12,433 nucleotides of DNA from an uncultured Chryseobacterium sp. (lineage in GTDB: Bacteria; Bacteroidota; Bacteroidia; Flavobacteriales; Weeksellaceae). The position numbers and the translations under genes were made by a program. Under the pieces are notes generated by a model. The model saw nothing but the letters and a program-made list of their open reading frames with translations, was not told the DNA's origin and made no database searches. Shown here piece by piece: positions 1 through 6,705 of this stretch. Position 1 is the first letter of the stretch. Each line of letters begins with the position of its first letter. The stretch lies in the NCBI RefSeq assembly GCF_936933875.1, contig NZ_CAKZIK010000031.1:1-12433 (forward strand). The letters run 5' to 3'.

Positions 1-7
1 AAATTAT

Positions 8-29
8 CTACTCCTGCGCTACTCCTCCG
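8..29 (-). repeat. 11-nt imperfect tandem repeat in a leader
   Basis: Two adjacent 11-nt copies, CTACTCCTGCG (8-18) and CTACTCCTCCG (19-29) on the plus strand, differ at one position. On the minus strand they read CGGAGGAGTAG then CGCAGGAGTAG and lie about 14-35 nt downstream of the promoter box at 43-50, so they would be transcribed as an untranslated leader. No ATG, GTG or TTG occurs on the minus strand between the box and the window edge. The GGAGGAG part resembles a Shine-Dalgarno sequence, which is rare in Bacteroidetes genes. The function is unknown. Confidence 0.5.
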
Positions 30-42
30 TGGAAAAGTGGTG

Positions 43-75
43 CAAAAATAGAACGTTTTCATCTTAACTTCCAAA
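43..75 (-). promoter_or_regulatory. Bacteroidetes-type promoter pointing out of the left edge
   Basis: On the minus strand there is a TTTG (75-72), a 21-nt spacer and TATTTTTG (50-43). This fits the TTTG / TAnnTTTG consensus of the primary sigma factor of Bacteroidetes, where the spacer is about 17-23 nt. It is the only promoter candidate in the window with both elements intact. The start point is expected near 36-39, and the transcript would run off the left edge. The stretch between this promoter and the gene ending at 177 shows no strong terminator, only a weak AAACAATTGTTT palindrome at 137-148. Confidence 0.6.
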
Positions 76-176
76 TGAATTTATAAAATTTTTCATAGAA
101 TTATATAAAACACTGAAAACTAGTAGGAAAAATTTCAAACAATTGTTTAGCTTATAGAATAAACGGTTTAATAAGG

Positions 177-857
177 CTATTTCTGTTCCTTATATATCAG
201 CTGTAGAAATTGGGCAAATGATTTTTCAACCGGAGTAACATCACCCGATTTTAAAAATATTCCGCCGTTTGTTCCAGACTGATCAGAGTGCAAATTAAAA
301 GATGTGACCATAAAATACTGAACAGGCTGTCCAGCTTTTCCTTGAAGCATCACTTTTGAACCCAATATTTTTTTTGTAGAAATAGAACTTGTTTCTCCCT
401 CTACTAAATTCAACTTAATATAATGCTTAGGTTGAAGTACTCTTTTTTTATTATCAATGCGGATGTTTTGATTTTTTGGTTCGTAAGAAAAAATATAAAC
501 TGTGTTATCTTCTTTTTTAAACTGGTCGGAAGGAAGATAATAAAGATTCAATTTATAATGTTCCGAATCCAAAGATTTATCCAAACCATCAATAGATTCT
601 TTTTGATTCAATGAAAAAGCATTTGCTCCTAAAGTTTTTGCCTTTTTATATATAAGACTGAATGTATCTGCATCGTTTTTAGAAAATCCATCCACCTGAA
701 CTTCGCCTAAATATTCTGCATTGGGAATTTCAGAATCTACTTTATAAAAAAACTTATCGTTGTTCTGATTAACTTTCACGCCCTTGCTTAAAGTGACAGA
801 TTGCGAAAACAAAACCGCTGAAACCGACAATGATAATACAACAAAAAATCTCTTCAT
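177..857 (-). CDS. secreted protein of unknown function
   Basis: A 226-residue protein that I do not recognise. Residues 1-19 form a signal peptide: MKRFF, a hydrophobic core, then LFSQ, a typical flavobacterial cleavage site. The protein is therefore probably periplasmic or exported; there is no lipobox cysteine and no further membrane segment. The mature part is rich in Lys, Asn and Ser. A segment near 48-82 (YLGEVQVDGF, then ADTF, IYKKAKTLGANAF) loosely recalls small envelope proteins of the YbjQ/DUF4156 kind, where 'A..LGANA' follows a beta strand; this is resemblance only. The reading frame is open upstream to 908, but the start at 857 is chosen because it begins the signal peptide and its ATG overlaps the rfbD stop codon by one base (TAATG), which implies translational coupling. 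It is the last gene of its unit and ends in TAG. Confidence 0.8.
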   Translation of the reverse strand: MKRFFVVLSLSVSAVLFSQSVTLSKGVKVNQNNDKFFYKVDSEIPNAEYLGEVQVDGFSKNDADTFSLIYKKAKTLGANAFSLNQKESIDGLDKSLDSEHYKLNLYYLPSDQFKKEDNTVYIFSYEPKNQNIRIDNKKRVLQPKHYIKLNLVEGETSSISTKKILGSKVMLQGKAGQPVQYFMVTSFNLHSDQSGTNGGIFLKSGDVTPVEKSFAQFLQLIYKEQK

Positions 858-1723
858 TATTTCTCTTCTTTTAGAACTTCCAGACAATCCTGCAAACTGT
901 GCTCCCAATGTTTCGGTTCGATTTGATATTTTTCCTGAATCTTATCCAAATTCATCGTACTTCTTTTAGGTCTTTTCGCAGGTGTTGGATATTGTTCTGT
1001 TTTGATTGGATTTAATTTAATTGGTGAACCCGAAAGTTCCGCAATTTTATATGCAAAATCATACCAAGTTGTTTCCGGATAATTGGAAAAATGAAAAATG
1101 CCGTAAGTTTTATTATCTGTTTTGATAATCTGCATAATCGCTTCGGCTAAATCGTTTGAATTTGTAGGTTGTCCGAACTGGTCTGCAACGATATTGAGTT
1201 CTTCTTTAGTGCTGTAAAGATTCAACATCGTCTTTACAAAGTTTTTGTTGAATTCCGAATATAGCCAGGACGTTCTTAAAATAATAGTTTTTGGATTATT
1301 TTCTAAAGCCAGCTCTTCGCCTTTTCTTTTCGAGGCTCCGTAAACTCCTTGCGGATTTGTGAAATTATCTTCATCATAAGAAATATTGGTTTCGCCATCA
1401 AAAACATAATCCGTAGAAACGTGGATGAAAACAGTTTTATATTCTTTACAAACTTCAGATAAGTTTCCAACACCTTCAGCATTTACGGCATACGCTTTTT
1501 CAATTTCTGTTTCTGCTAAATCTACTGCGGTGTACGCTGATGCATTAATGCAATAATCCGGCTTAAAATCATAAAATATATCTTCAATTTGTGAATTGTC
1601 TGTAATATCCATTTCAGATGAATCAGTGAATTTAAATGTATATTCACTCGAATAATCATCCGCGATTTTCTTCAAGCAATTACCCAATTGGCCGTTTCCA
1701 CCGGCAACTAATATTTTTTTCAT
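857..1723 (-). CDS. rfbD: dTDP-4-dehydrorhamnose reductase RfbD
   Basis: A cytoplasmic NAD(P)H-dependent reductase of the extended short-chain dehydrogenase superfamily. It catalyses the last step of dTDP-L-rhamnose synthesis, reducing dTDP-4-dehydro-L-rhamnose. At 288 residues it has the usual length. The Rossmann dinucleotide-binding loop GGNGQLG is at 8-14, NASAYTAVDLAE at 60-71, STDYVFDG at 103-110 with catalytic Thr104, and the YxxxK pair is Tyr128/Lys132 in YGASKRKGE. PTPAKRP near the C-terminus is also typical. The start is one base after the thioesterase stop, and the stop overlaps the start of the secreted-protein gene. The other rhamnose genes (rfbA, rfbB, rfbC) are not in the window, so they must be elsewhere or the pathway is incomplete. 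The product could feed the polysaccharide made with the genes at 7.8-12.3 kb, but that is inference. Confidence 0.93.
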   Translation of the reverse strand: MKKILVAGGNGQLGNCLKKIADDYSSEYTFKFTDSSEMDITDNSQIEDIFYDFKPDYCINASAYTAVDLAETEIEKAYAVNAEGVGNLSEVCKEYKTVFIHVSTDYVFDGETNISYDEDNFTNPQGVYGASKRKGEELALENNPKTIILRTSWLYSEFNKNFVKTMLNLYSTKEELNIVADQFGQPTNSNDLAEAIMQIIKTDNKTYGIFHFSNYPETTWYDFAYKIAELSGSPIKLNPIKTEQYPTPAKRPKRSTMNLDKIQEKYQIEPKHWEHSLQDCLEVLKEEK

Positions 1724-1724
1724 G

Positions 1725-2204
1725 TTACTTCTTGTTTTGTTGTCTTAAATAGGTTACTCTGCTTTGAAAATCTTTTTGATCCAGCTCCACCAAAAAATTT
1801 CGGAAAAGTTCTTTTGTTTCTTCAGGATGACTTTCCGAAAGTCTTGTTTTCATATTAAAATATATTACGGTGCACCATAAAACACAGTGCACTGTTTTTT
1901 CATCCAAACTTTTCATCAGGATTTCTACTTTAGAAACTCTGTCACTGATTTCAATAGTTTTGCTTGTGATTAAGACTTTGGAATTATAGCGAACTTCTTT
2001 CAAGTAAGCAATTTCATTCTGAATCGCAATCCAAGTACAACCCGTTTTTCTAGTATATTCTTCGTAAGTAAATCCGTAGCCTGCTTCTACATGATCTTCA
2101 CGCGCGTTCAGCATGTACTCTAAATATTTCACATTATTGAGGTGTCCAATGGGATCACAATCGCTGAAACGGATTTTCACTTCGGTAGATAATTCTCTTT
2201 GCAT
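1725..2204 (-). CDS. acyl-CoA thioesterase, hot-dog fold (YbgC/4HBT type)
   Basis: A 159-residue single-domain cytoplasmic protein with the 4-hydroxybenzoyl-CoA thioesterase signature near the N-terminus: RFSDCDPIGHLNNVKYLEY at 12-30. Here Asp15/Asp17 sit at the family's active-site position and the 'GH.NN..Y' run lies at the start of the central hot-dog helix. It probably hydrolyses acyl-CoA thioesters; the substrate cannot be read from the sequence. It may act in fatty-acid turnover, or the call could be only 'thioesterase family protein'. It is the first gene of the unit with rfbD and the secreted-protein gene. Its ATG lies about 5 nt after a TAnnTTTG box, so the mRNA may be leaderless or nearly so. 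No metabolic link to rfbD is obvious. Confidence 0.85.
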   Translation of the reverse strand: MQRELSTEVKIRFSDCDPIGHLNNVKYLEYMLNAREDHVEAGYGFTYEEYTRKTGCTWIAIQNEIAYLKEVRYNSKVLITSKTIEISDRVSKVEILMKSLDEKTVHCVLWCTVIYFNMKTRLSESHPEETKELFRNFLVELDQKDFQSRVTYLRQQNKK

Positions 2205-2208
2205 AGGG

Positions 2209-2216
2209 CAAAAATA
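2209..2216 (-). promoter_or_regulatory. TAnnTTTG promoter box of the thioesterase-rfbD unit
   Basis: TATTTTTG on the minus strand matches the Bacteroidetes -7 element. It lies immediately downstream of the terminator hairpin at 2219-2245 and uses part of that terminator's T-tract. The thioesterase ATG (2204) follows after only four bases, so the start point expected 4-7 nt below the box would give a leaderless or near-leaderless mRNA. No clear TTTG -33 element is visible, so confidence is moderate. Confidence 0.45.
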
Positions 2217-2245
2217 AAAAAACCACCCTAGAAAAGGATGGTTTT
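2211..2245 (-). terminator. intrinsic terminator after the porG-to-skp unit
   Basis: On the minus strand a 10-bp stem (arms 2245-2236 and 2228-2219, one G-U pair) closes a 7-nt loop (2235-2229) and is followed by a T-rich tract ending at about 2211. It begins about 20 nt after the stop codon of the second skp gene (2266). It should end the bamA/skp transcript just before the thioesterase unit. Confidence 0.82.
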
Positions 2246-2265
2246 GATTTATAAATCTTTGTTAA

Positions 2266-2766
2266 TTAAAGACCTAATTCTTTTTTCACAGCTGCAGTTG
2301 CATCCGGACCTCCTTTGTAGATTAATCCGTTGCTGTTTGAATCGAAAACGAAATCCCAACCGTTAGATTTTGCAGCTCTTGTTACCGCATCGTTGAATTT
2401 CTTTTCGATTGGAGCGTAAGCAACATCAGTTTTTTCAGCTAAATCTTTTTGAGCTGCCATAGACATTTGCTCAATATTTTGCTGAAGTTTCTGTAATTCA
2501 GCATTTCTTTGCTCATTAACTTGCTGCGTCTGCTTTGGAGCTTCGTCCGAATATTTTTTCAATAAAGCCTGTGCAGACTGCATTTGCTTTTCAATTTCTG
2601 CTTTTTTTGAAGTTGAAAGAGCAGTAAGCTGGTCATCGGCTTTTTTCTTTTCTGGCATTAAGTTCAAAACTGCAGCCACGTCCAATGAAGCTACTTTTTG
2701 AGCTTTTGCAACTCCTACAGCCAAGAACATCATCACTGCTGCAAATAATACACTTAATTTTTTCAT
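2266..2766 (-). CDS. skp: OmpH/Skp family periplasmic chaperone (second copy)
   Basis: A 166-residue periplasmic protein. The signal peptide covers about residues 1-22 (MKKLSVLF, hydrophobic core, VAKAQ), followed by the family's first strand KVASLDVAAVLNLMPE. The middle (about 45-115) is a long Lys/Gln/Glu/Ala-rich coiled coil that would form the tentacle helices. The end (WDFVFDSNSNGLIYKGGPDAT) returns to the body beta strand. Skp trimers hold unfolded outer-membrane proteins on the way to BamA, which fits its place two genes after bamA. It differs clearly from the first copy (2839-3360) in sequence and charge, so the two are paralogues, not a recent duplication. A 72-nt A/T-rich, nearly G-free spacer separates them, with no obvious promoter or terminator. 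The gene is followed by a terminator. Confidence 0.92.
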   Translation of the reverse strand: MKKLSVLFAAVMMFLAVGVAKAQKVASLDVAAVLNLMPEKKKADDQLTALSTSKKAEIEKQMQSAQALLKKYSDEAPKQTQQVNEQRNAELQKLQQNIEQMSMAAQKDLAEKTDVAYAPIEKKFNDAVTRAAKSNGWDFVFDSNSNGLIYKGGPDATAAVKKELGL

Positions 2767-2838
2767 AATTGAATACTTAAATTATTTTTTTGTTTGTTTA
2801 AATTTTTTCTTTGATTCCTTTTGAAAATAAAGGTTAAA

Positions 2839-3360
2839 TTACTTCCCTTGATTTTTCAGCAGCAAATCTAATACTTTATCGGTATAATCGTATCTTTTTT
2901 CGAGAAAAATCACACTGATGTTATTGCTTTTATCAAGAACTATGCCCAAACTGTTCTTCTCCGACATGGTCTTAATTGCAGCCCATATCTGATCCTGAAA
3001 AGGTTTGGTAAAAGTAGCCCTTGCACTATTAATTTCCCCATTGGTACCAAAACGCTGGTTAATCGTTGCTTTTAATTTTCTGTCGATTTCCTGAACTTCA
3101 GTTTCTCTCTGCTTCAGCTGATCCCCAACAAGCAGAACTTTTTCGTTTTCGAAAGCTGCTTTCTTCCTGTCGTATTCAGCCTGAAGATCCTGCACTTCTT
3201 TTTCCCAGTTTTGAATCTGCATTTCGAATCTGGATTCTGCTTCTTTATACTGAGGCAATTTGCTCAAGATATAATTGGTATCTACAACGCCAATTTTCTG
3301 GGCATTGAAAGCCGCTGGCAAGATGGCAAGAAACAAAAACAAAATTCTAAACTTTTTCAT
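2839..3360 (-). CDS. skp: OmpH/Skp family periplasmic chaperone (first copy)
   Basis: A 173-residue periplasmic protein with a signal peptide at about 1-20 (MKKFRILFLFLAILP, then AFNAQ). The family opening strand KIGVVDTNYILSKLPQY comes next, then a charged coiled coil at about 40-100 (QIQNWEKEVQDLQAEYDRKK and onward). The C-terminal body is NSLGIVLDKSNNISVIFLEKRYDYTDKVLDLLL. Its role is that of a holdase for outer-membrane proteins delivered to BamA. It starts 19 nt after the bamA stop codon, so the two are almost certainly co-transcribed. Paired OmpH genes after bamA are the usual arrangement in Bacteroidetes. Confidence 0.92.
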   Translation of the reverse strand: MKKFRILFLFLAILPAAFNAQKIGVVDTNYILSKLPQYKEAESRFEMQIQNWEKEVQDLQAEYDRKKAAFENEKVLLVGDQLKQRETEVQEIDRKLKATINQRFGTNGEINSARATFTKPFQDQIWAAIKTMSEKNSLGIVLDKSNNISVIFLEKRYDYTDKVLDLLLKNQGK

Positions 3361-3379
3361 ACCGAATAATTTTATAAAA

Positions 3380-5929
3380 TTAAAGCGACTGATTCATCAA
3401 GAAGTGAGATTTCCATCCGGAAGGTTCTGAAGAGCCAATAGTTCTGTCGAAACCATAAGCAAAATCAAACCCAATTAATCCAAATGCTCCCATATACACT
3501 CTGATACCAACACCTGCAGATCTTTTTAGTTGGAAAGGGTTGTAAGTTTCCCAACTGTTCCAGGCGTTACCTCCTTCAAGGAAGCTTAGTCCATAAATTT
3601 TTGCAGTTTGGTTCAAAGAAATAGGATATCTCAATTCTAAAGAGAATCTGTTATAAATGGTTGCTCCACCGTAAGGCGTAACATCATAAGGAGATGCCGA
3701 AGTATATCCTGTTGTAGAAGCATTTTCATAACCTCTCAAAGGGATAAGCTCTCTACCGTCATATCTTCCTCCAAACAATCCGGTACCTCCCACATAGAAT
3801 CTCTCAAATGGTGGCGCTCCCAATTCTTTATTATAACCGTTCATATAACCCATTTCTGCAGTACTTCTCAAAACGAGTTTTCCTACTAATGTATTGTATG
3901 TGTCGGATTTTAATTTTATTTTATAGAACTCCATCCATTTATATTTCTCTGTTGGAGTCATTGTAGAATAATCTTTATTGTTGAATAAAGAATATGGAGG
4001 AGTTAATTTAACTGTTGCTTCAATATTTGAACCCTGAGTAGGGAAAATCGGGTCAAAACCCGCTGAGTTTCTACTTAAACCAATATTTAAAGAGAAGTTA
4101 TTTGCTGTACCATACAATTCCGTTGTATCCCCAAACTGGAATTCGTAATTGCTGAAATCATATCTCTGATACTGGATACCTGTGTATAAAGAGAAGTAAT
4201 TATCTGGCCAATTCAACATTTTATTTAAACCTAAGCTTGCTGAGAAAATATTCAATCTTTTATCCGCACCATAGGTATCTTCATATTTAACTCTTGAATA
4301 ATTGACTCCTGCAGAAAGTGCTGTCGGTCTATTTCCGAATAACCAAGGCTCAGTAAATGAAATTCCGTAATTCTGGAAATATTGTCCTGCTTGCGCTTGG
4401 ATAGAAAGCGTTTGTCCGTCTCCTTGTGGAATTGGTTTAAAATCTTTAAATCTTAAAAAATTTCTTAATGAGAAGTTATTGAAAGTAAGTCCTAAAGTCC
4501 CTATAAAAGAGTTACCACCGTAACCAGCCTGTAACTGAACTTGCGAAGAACCTTTTTCAACTAAAGTCCAATGGATATCTACCGTATTATCTTGTTGATT
4601 TGGTTGTACATCTTGACCAATTTGTTGTGGATCGAAGAATGACATCCCTGCCAAAGTATAATATGTTTTCTTGATATCTGCTTTAGAGAATAAATCTCCA
4701 GGTCTTGTGTATAATGAACGGAGAATTACGTGGTCGTGCGTTGTAGTGTTTCCAGACCACGTTACTCTGTTCCAAGAAGCTTTTTCTCCTTCGTTAATTC
4801 TTACTTCAAGGTTGATTGAATCTCCGGAAACCGATTTTTCAACAGGGGTAACTGATGAGAAAAGGAAACCATTATTCATGTAAAGAGATTTGATATCAGA
4901 ATCGTCTTCTTTACCACCATCTTCTCCAACTTTTTTGTTGAAACCAACCGCATCGTAGATATCTCCGGTTTTATAACCTAAAACTTTCTGTAAAACTTCT
5001 GTAGAATACGTTGTGTTTCCAAGGAAGGAAATATCACCGATGTAATATTTTTTACCTTCGTTAAGCTTTACATTAATTTCGTAATTGTTGTTTTTGTTTC
5101 TCCAAACTGAATCTGAAACAATTTTAGCATCACGGAAACCTAAGGACTGATAATAGTTGATTAAGTTATCTTTATCCGCTTCGTATTTGTCCTGAATGAA
5201 TTTTGAAGATTTCAAAATACCGCCAATGCCAAATCTTTTCTGTTTGGTGTCTTTAAATCCGTTTTTTCTCAGTTTTCTGTCGGAAACGTTATCATTTCCT
5301 TCAAACTCAATATGAGAAATTTTGATTCTTTTGCCTTTATCTACATTAATTGTCCAGTCCACCAAATTAGGATCCTGTGCGTTTACTTTATCCTCGATGG
5401 TAATTTTCGCATCAGAATATCCTTTTTTCACAAATTCCTGCGGAACATTTGTTTTGAGGGTAGAAATAAGATCGTTAGTAATTTTAGTTCCGGGAGTAAG
5501 TTTATTGTCTTTTGCAATTTTTTCTCCTTTCGACTTAGAAATACCCTTACCTGAAAATTTCACTTCACCAAGTTCTTTAAGATCCTGAAGATTGAATCTT
5601 AGGACAATTTGCTGTCCTTCGATGCTTTCAACATACACTTCTACTTCCGAGAAATTTTGTGTTTCCCAAAGTTTTTTAATGGCATTGCTGATTTTTTGAC
5701 CAGGAATTTCAACACTTTCGTTTTTGTTTAACCCTGTAAATCTTAGGATTTGCGCCGGTGAATATTTTTTTACTCCATCGATTACGATGTCTTTAAGGAT
5801 GTAAGTTCCTTGCTGGCTTTCTGCATAAACAGGATTATTGTCCTGTGTATTTCCTTGCGTGGGTGTTACCTGTCCGTAAAAATGTGCGGAGGCAACAAAC
5901 ATCATGATGGGAATGAATTTCAATTTCAT
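3380..5929 (-). CDS. bamA: outer-membrane protein assembly factor BamA
   Basis: An 849-residue Omp85-family protein, the central insertase for beta-barrel outer-membrane proteins. The signal peptide ends near residue 20 (FVASAHFYGQ). An Asn/Gln-rich linker follows. Five POTRA repeats can be read at roughly 44-115, 116-200, 201-292, 293-383 and 384-460; the last three begin with the typical strands ISHIEFEGN, IGDISFLGN and WNRVTWSGN. The 16-stranded barrel fills about 461-849. The loop-6 motif (V/I)RG(F/Y) appears as LRGYEN with Arg732, after GGTGLFGGRYDGRE. The protein ends in HFLMNQSL, so the last residue is Leu rather than the aromatic usual for this family. It starts 22 nt after uppS and is followed by two skp genes, a functional cluster for barrel assembly. 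Confidence 0.97.
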   Translation of the reverse strand: MKLKFIPIMMFVASAHFYGQVTPTQGNTQDNNPVYAESQQGTYILKDIVIDGVKKYSPAQILRFTGLNKNESVEIPGQKISNAIKKLWETQNFSEVEVYVESIEGQQIVLRFNLQDLKELGEVKFSGKGISKSKGEKIAKDNKLTPGTKITNDLISTLKTNVPQEFVKKGYSDAKITIEDKVNAQDPNLVDWTINVDKGKRIKISHIEFEGNDNVSDRKLRKNGFKDTKQKRFGIGGILKSSKFIQDKYEADKDNLINYYQSLGFRDAKIVSDSVWRNKNNNYEINVKLNEGKKYYIGDISFLGNTTYSTEVLQKVLGYKTGDIYDAVGFNKKVGEDGGKEDDSDIKSLYMNNGFLFSSVTPVEKSVSGDSINLEVRINEGEKASWNRVTWSGNTTTHDHVILRSLYTRPGDLFSKADIKKTYYTLAGMSFFDPQQIGQDVQPNQQDNTVDIHWTLVEKGSSQVQLQAGYGGNSFIGTLGLTFNNFSLRNFLRFKDFKPIPQGDGQTLSIQAQAGQYFQNYGISFTEPWLFGNRPTALSAGVNYSRVKYEDTYGADKRLNIFSASLGLNKMLNWPDNYFSLYTGIQYQRYDFSNYEFQFGDTTELYGTANNFSLNIGLSRNSAGFDPIFPTQGSNIEATVKLTPPYSLFNNKDYSTMTPTEKYKWMEFYKIKLKSDTYNTLVGKLVLRSTAEMGYMNGYNKELGAPPFERFYVGGTGLFGGRYDGRELIPLRGYENASTTGYTSASPYDVTPYGGATIYNRFSLELRYPISLNQTAKIYGLSFLEGGNAWNSWETYNPFQLKRSAGVGIRVYMGAFGLIGFDFAYGFDRTIGSSEPSGWKSHFLMNQSL

Positions 5930-5951
5930 TTTCTATATAACTCTTTTCTTT

Positions 5952-6704
5952 TTATTTCGGATCAAGCTGTTCGCTTGTTTTACCGTATCTTCTTTCTTTG
6001 TTCTGATAATTTACAATACACTTAAAGAATTCCTCTTTATTGAAATCCGGCCAAAGTACATCTAAAAATTGAAGTTCCGCATATGCGATTTGCCATAGCA
6101 AAAAGTTGCTAATTCTAACTTCGCCGCTTGTTCTGATAAGTAAGTCTACTGGAGGAAAGTCTTTGGTATAAAGGTGATTTTCAAAAACTTCTTCATTGAT
6201 ATCCTCTACATTTAGTTTTCCTTCTTTAACCTCTGTGCTTATTTCTTTGATGGCCTTCAGCATTTCTTGTTGAGATCCGTAGCTTAATGCTAAAATTAGA
6301 TTTCCTTTTGTGTTGTTTTTTGTAAGTTCAACAACATTTAGAAGTTGATCTTTTACCAATTGAGGTAATTTTTCAACATCACCAATTACATGCATTCTAA
6401 GTCCTTTTGTGAATATTTCCTCTGCTTCGAGCAAAAGAGTTTCACTAAGTAAAGTCATTAATGTATTTACTTCTTCAGAAGGTCTGTTCCAATTTTCTGA
6501 TGAAAAGGTGTATAGTGTTAAATATGGAATATTGACCTCATTACATGCATTAATTGCACTTCTAACAGCGTCAATAGCATTTTTATGTCCAAAGGTTCTT
6601 TCTTCTCCTCTAGATTTTGCCCATCTTCCGTTACCATCCATGATAATGGCAACGTGTTGTGGAAGATTTTCCGTATTGATTTCTTCTTTGTAACTCTTCA
6701 TCAT
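5952..6704 (-). CDS. uppS: isoprenyl transferase / undecaprenyl diphosphate synthase UppS
   Basis: A cis-prenyltransferase of 250 residues that condenses isopentenyl diphosphate onto farnesyl diphosphate to give the C55 carrier lipid for peptidoglycan and surface polysaccharides. Motifs, numbered from the chosen start: IMDGNGRWAK at 21-30 with catalytic Asp23, SSENWNRP at 68-75, ALSYGSQQE at 139-147 and RTSGEVRISN at 191-200 with the Mg-binding Glu195. The frame is open ten codons further upstream (ATG at 6734), but that would overlap the porG coding end by 29 nt and add a tail the family lacks. ATG 6704 (or the adjacent ATG 6701) follows the porG stop after one base and gives the normal length. 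Its product is the lipid substrate of the WecA-type enzyme encoded at 11195-12310. Confidence 0.96.
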   Translation of the reverse strand: MMKSYKEEINTENLPQHVAIIMDGNGRWAKSRGEERTFGHKNAIDAVRSAINACNEVNIPYLTLYTFSSENWNRPSEEVNTLMTLLSETLLLEAEEIFTKGLRMHVIGDVEKLPQLVKDQLLNVVELTKNNTKGNLILALSYGSQQEMLKAIKEISTEVKEGKLNVEDINEEVFENHLYTKDFPPVDLLIRTSGEVRISNFLLWQIAYAELQFLDVLWPDFNKEEFFKCIVNYQNKERRYGKTSEQLDPK

Positions 6705-6705
6705 T

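Noticed and set aside
1..29. tRNA-like 5' end on the minus strand (GGAGGAGTAGCGCAG resembles the acceptor and D-stem of initiator-Met or Pro tRNAs)
   Set aside because: The bases that follow (GAGTAGATAATTT) lack the D-loop GG and the second half of the D-stem, and the resemblance is explained by the 11-nt tandem repeat. The rest is outside the window.
137..148. Palindrome AAACAATTGTTT as a terminator for the 177-857 gene
   Set aside because: With a usable loop the stem is only 4 bp of mostly A-T pairs, and the T-run is not adjacent; too weak to call.
858..908. Upstream extension of the secreted-protein gene to an ATG at 908
   Set aside because: It would put 17 polar residues before an excellent signal peptide and overlap rfbD by 52 nt; the ATG at 857 fits the TAATG coupling.
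2767..2838. A/T-rich 72-nt gap between the two skp genes as a promoter or small RNA
   Set aside because: It has no TAnnTTTG box and no hairpin on the minus strand; it is best read as an A-rich leader inside the operon.
5312..5588. Plus-strand open frames of 80-88 codons opposite bamA, and similar ones opposite porG, uppS, skp and wzc
   Set aside because: All are antisense shadows of well-supported genes, with no recognisable domains or promoters of their own.
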